NCBI GenBank assembly: GCA_945893145.1
Contig: CAMDDZ010000008.1
Location: 1 to 64,000 of the forward strand
Source of the DNA: Rhodoplanes serenus
Lineage (GTDB): Bacteria > Pseudomonadota > Alphaproteobacteria > Rhizobiales > Xanthobacteraceae
DNA: 64,000 nucleotides
Reading direction: 5' to 3'
Positions 62,879 through 64,000 of the stretch are shown here, in pieces. The position numbers and the translations under genes were made by a program. The notes beneath the pieces were generated by a model. That model saw only the letters and a program-made list of their open reading frames with translations, had not been told where the DNA came from and searched no databases. The stretch's first letter is position 1; each line of letters begins with the position of its first letter.

Positions 62879-62896
62879 GCATCTGCCCTAAAGCGA

Positions 62897-62927
62897 AGAA
62901 AGCCCCGGCCCTCGGCCGGGGCTTTCT
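62897..62927. terminator. Bidirectional rho-independent terminator
   Basis: AGAAAGCCCCGGCC (62897-62910) and GGCCGGGGCTTTCT (62914-62927) form a perfect 14-bp stem with a 3-base loop. It lies midway between two convergent genes (stops at 62878 and 62933). The A/T-rich stem bases give T-runs on both strands, so it can stop transcription from either side. Confidence 0.9.
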
Positions 62928-62932
62928 GCTTG

Positions 62933-64000
62933 TCAAAACATCTCCGCCGGCAATTCCATTGTGCTCGCCGCCCCTGCCTGGATGCGCGCGAGCTGCGCCG
63001 TGGTTTCCGGCAGGATCCGCTCCATGAAGAAGCGTCCGGTCACGAGCTTGGCGCTCATCCGCGCATCCACGCCGGCCTTGAGTTTGGTTTGCGCCGCCGC
63101 CGCGATCTTCGCCCACATGTAGCCGAGCGCGCAGAGCCCGAACATGTGCATGTAGTCGGTCGAGCCGGCGCCGGCGTTGTCGGGCTTCGCCAGCGCGTTC
63201 TGCATGAACCACATCGTCGCGGCTTGCAGATGGCCGAGCGCTTTGCCCAACGGCTCGACGTAAGGCTTCATTGCGGCGTCGGCGCCCTGCTCCTTGATGA
63301 AGCCCTGTGTCTCGGCGAAGAACGCCTGCAAGGCGCGGCCGCCGTCCTTCGGGAGTTTCCGGCCGACCAGATCGAGCGCCTGGATGCCGTTGGCGCCCTC
63401 GTACATCATGGTGATGCGCGCATCGCGCACGAACTGCTCCATGCCGTGCTCGGCGATGTAGCCATGGCCGCCGAACATCTGCTGCGCCAGCACGCAATTG
63501 GCAAACCCTGAATCGGTCAGCACGCCTTTGATCACCGGCGTCAGCAGGCCCATGTGATCGTCGGCGGCCTGACGGGTTTTCTCGTCGGGCGAGTGGTGGT
63601 GCAGATCGGAGGCCAGCGCGGTCCACATCACCAGCGCGCGGCCCGCCTCGTTGAACGCCTTGATCGTCATCAGGGTGCGGCGCACGTCCGGATGCACGAT
63701 GATCGGATCGGCCGGTTTGCTCTTCTCCTTGGCGCCCGAGAGCGCGCGGCCCTGCAGACGCTCTTTCGCGTAAGCCACCGCGTTCTGATAGGCGACCTCG
63801 GACAGCGCGAGCCCCTGCACGCCGACGCCCATCCGCGCCTCGTTCATCATCACGAACATGGCAGGCAAGCCGCGATTTTCCTCGCCGATCAGGAAGCCGG
63901 TGGCGCCGTCGTAATTCATCACGCAGGTGGCGTTGCCGTGGATGCCCATCTTGTGCTCGATCGAGCCGCAGGCGACGGCGTTCTTGGCGCCGAGCGAGCC
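62933..64000 (-). CDS. Acyl-CoA dehydrogenase with C-terminal extension domain (5' end outside window)
   Basis: The frame is open to the window edge; an internal ATG at 63949 is not the true start, since GSLGAKNAVACGSIEHK precedes it. Signatures are GFLIGEENRGLPAMFVMMNEARMGVGVQGLALSEVAYQNAVAYAKER, a helical insert (GRALSGAKEKSKPADPIIVHPDVRRTLM) and QQMFGGHGYIAEHGMEQFVRDARITMMYEGANGIQALDLVGRKL. The extra C-terminal domain of about 130 residues is that of FadE-type/AcdA long proteins (about 595 residues). It is a beta-oxidation or acyl-CoA catabolism enzyme. Confidence 0.93.
   Translation of the reverse strand, partial: GSLGAKNAVACGSIEHKMGIHGNATCVMNYDGATGFLIGEENRGLPAMFVMMNEARMGVGVQGLALSEVAYQNAVAYAKERLQGRALSGAKEKSKPADPIIVHPDVRRTLMTIKAFNEAGRALVMWTALASDLHHHSPDEKTRQAADDHMGLLTPVIKGVLTDSGFANCVLAQQMFGGHGYIAEHGMEQFVRDARITMMYEGANGIQALDLVGRKLPKDGGRALQAFFAETQGFIKEQGADAAMKPYVEPLGKALGHLQAATMWFMQNALAKPDNAGAGSTDYMHMFGLCALGYMWAKIAAAAQTKLKAGVDARMSAKLVTGRFFMERILPETTAQLARIQAGAASTMELPAEMF

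Overview
The window is a GC-rich, densely packed stretch of a bacterial chromosome. It most resembles an alphaproteobacterium of the Hyphomicrobiales (Bradyrhizobium, Pseudolabrys or Xanthobacteraceae type). The grounds are: C4-type 5-aminolevulinate synthase; a separate F0 ATP-synthase operon with both b' and b subunits; an aa3 oxidase cluster in the order ctaC-ctaD-ctaB-small membrane protein-ctaG-ctaE-DUF983-SURF1; three orphan Bug-type solute receptors; DUF1127, DUF1236 and IalB proteins; and palindromic intergenic repeats of the kind common in these genomes. No rRNA, tRNA or CRISPR array was seen.

Layout. 1-12.6 kb: a partial TpsB-type secretion porin, an isochorismatase-fold hydrolase, hemA with a likely FixK/FNR box, an AbrB-family permease with a stand-alone LuxR regulator, mscL, and a large SSS-domain hybrid histidine kinase converging on a LuxR-type response regulator and a few small proteins. 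12.8-15.4 kb: the atpI-atpB-atpE-atpF'-atpF operon behind a sigma70-like promoter. 15.6-20.4 kb: HAD hydrolase, lipoprotein, then a minus-strand thrC / M16 peptidase / GNAT group. 20.5-26.9 kb: the minus-strand cytochrome c oxidase cluster, running from ctaC down to SURF1. 27.2-32.4 kb: IalB, dehydrogenase plus cupin, L,D-transpeptidase, hydratase plus Bug receptor.

32.4-37.6 kb is more accessory. It holds a 617-residue fusion of a SLOG-like nucleotide-binding domain and membrane helices (SLATT-like), tldD, a ccdAB toxin-antitoxin pair, a PAN-domain protein and a DUF1127 protein. 37.8-42.9 kb: LysR regulator, a frameshifted secreted amidohydrolase, gshA-type ligase and an exported methyltransferase. 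42.9-48.4 kb: a beta-oxidation operon (acyl-CoA dehydrogenase, thiolase, two tandem cupins, FadJ-like enzyme). 49.4-57.4 kb: two more Bug receptors, a flavin monooxygenase, a GlcG-like protein, a HerA-like ATPase and an HpaB-family oxygenase.

57.4-59.4 kb is the least conventional part: a repeat, about 420 bp of consecutive stem-loops with no credible ORF, an unrecognised frameshifted membrane-anchored protein of lower GC, and an IS1-type transposase remnant. 59.4-64 kb: a MetE-like protein, class 3 lipase, DUF1236 and PRC-barrel proteins, and the 3' part of an acyl-CoA dehydrogenase gene.

Three genes each carry a single-base frameshift at a short homopolymer run. This points to assembly error at least as much as to real gene decay. 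The main candidates for something new are the SLOG/transmembrane fusion and the stem-loop region with its neighbouring unknown gene.
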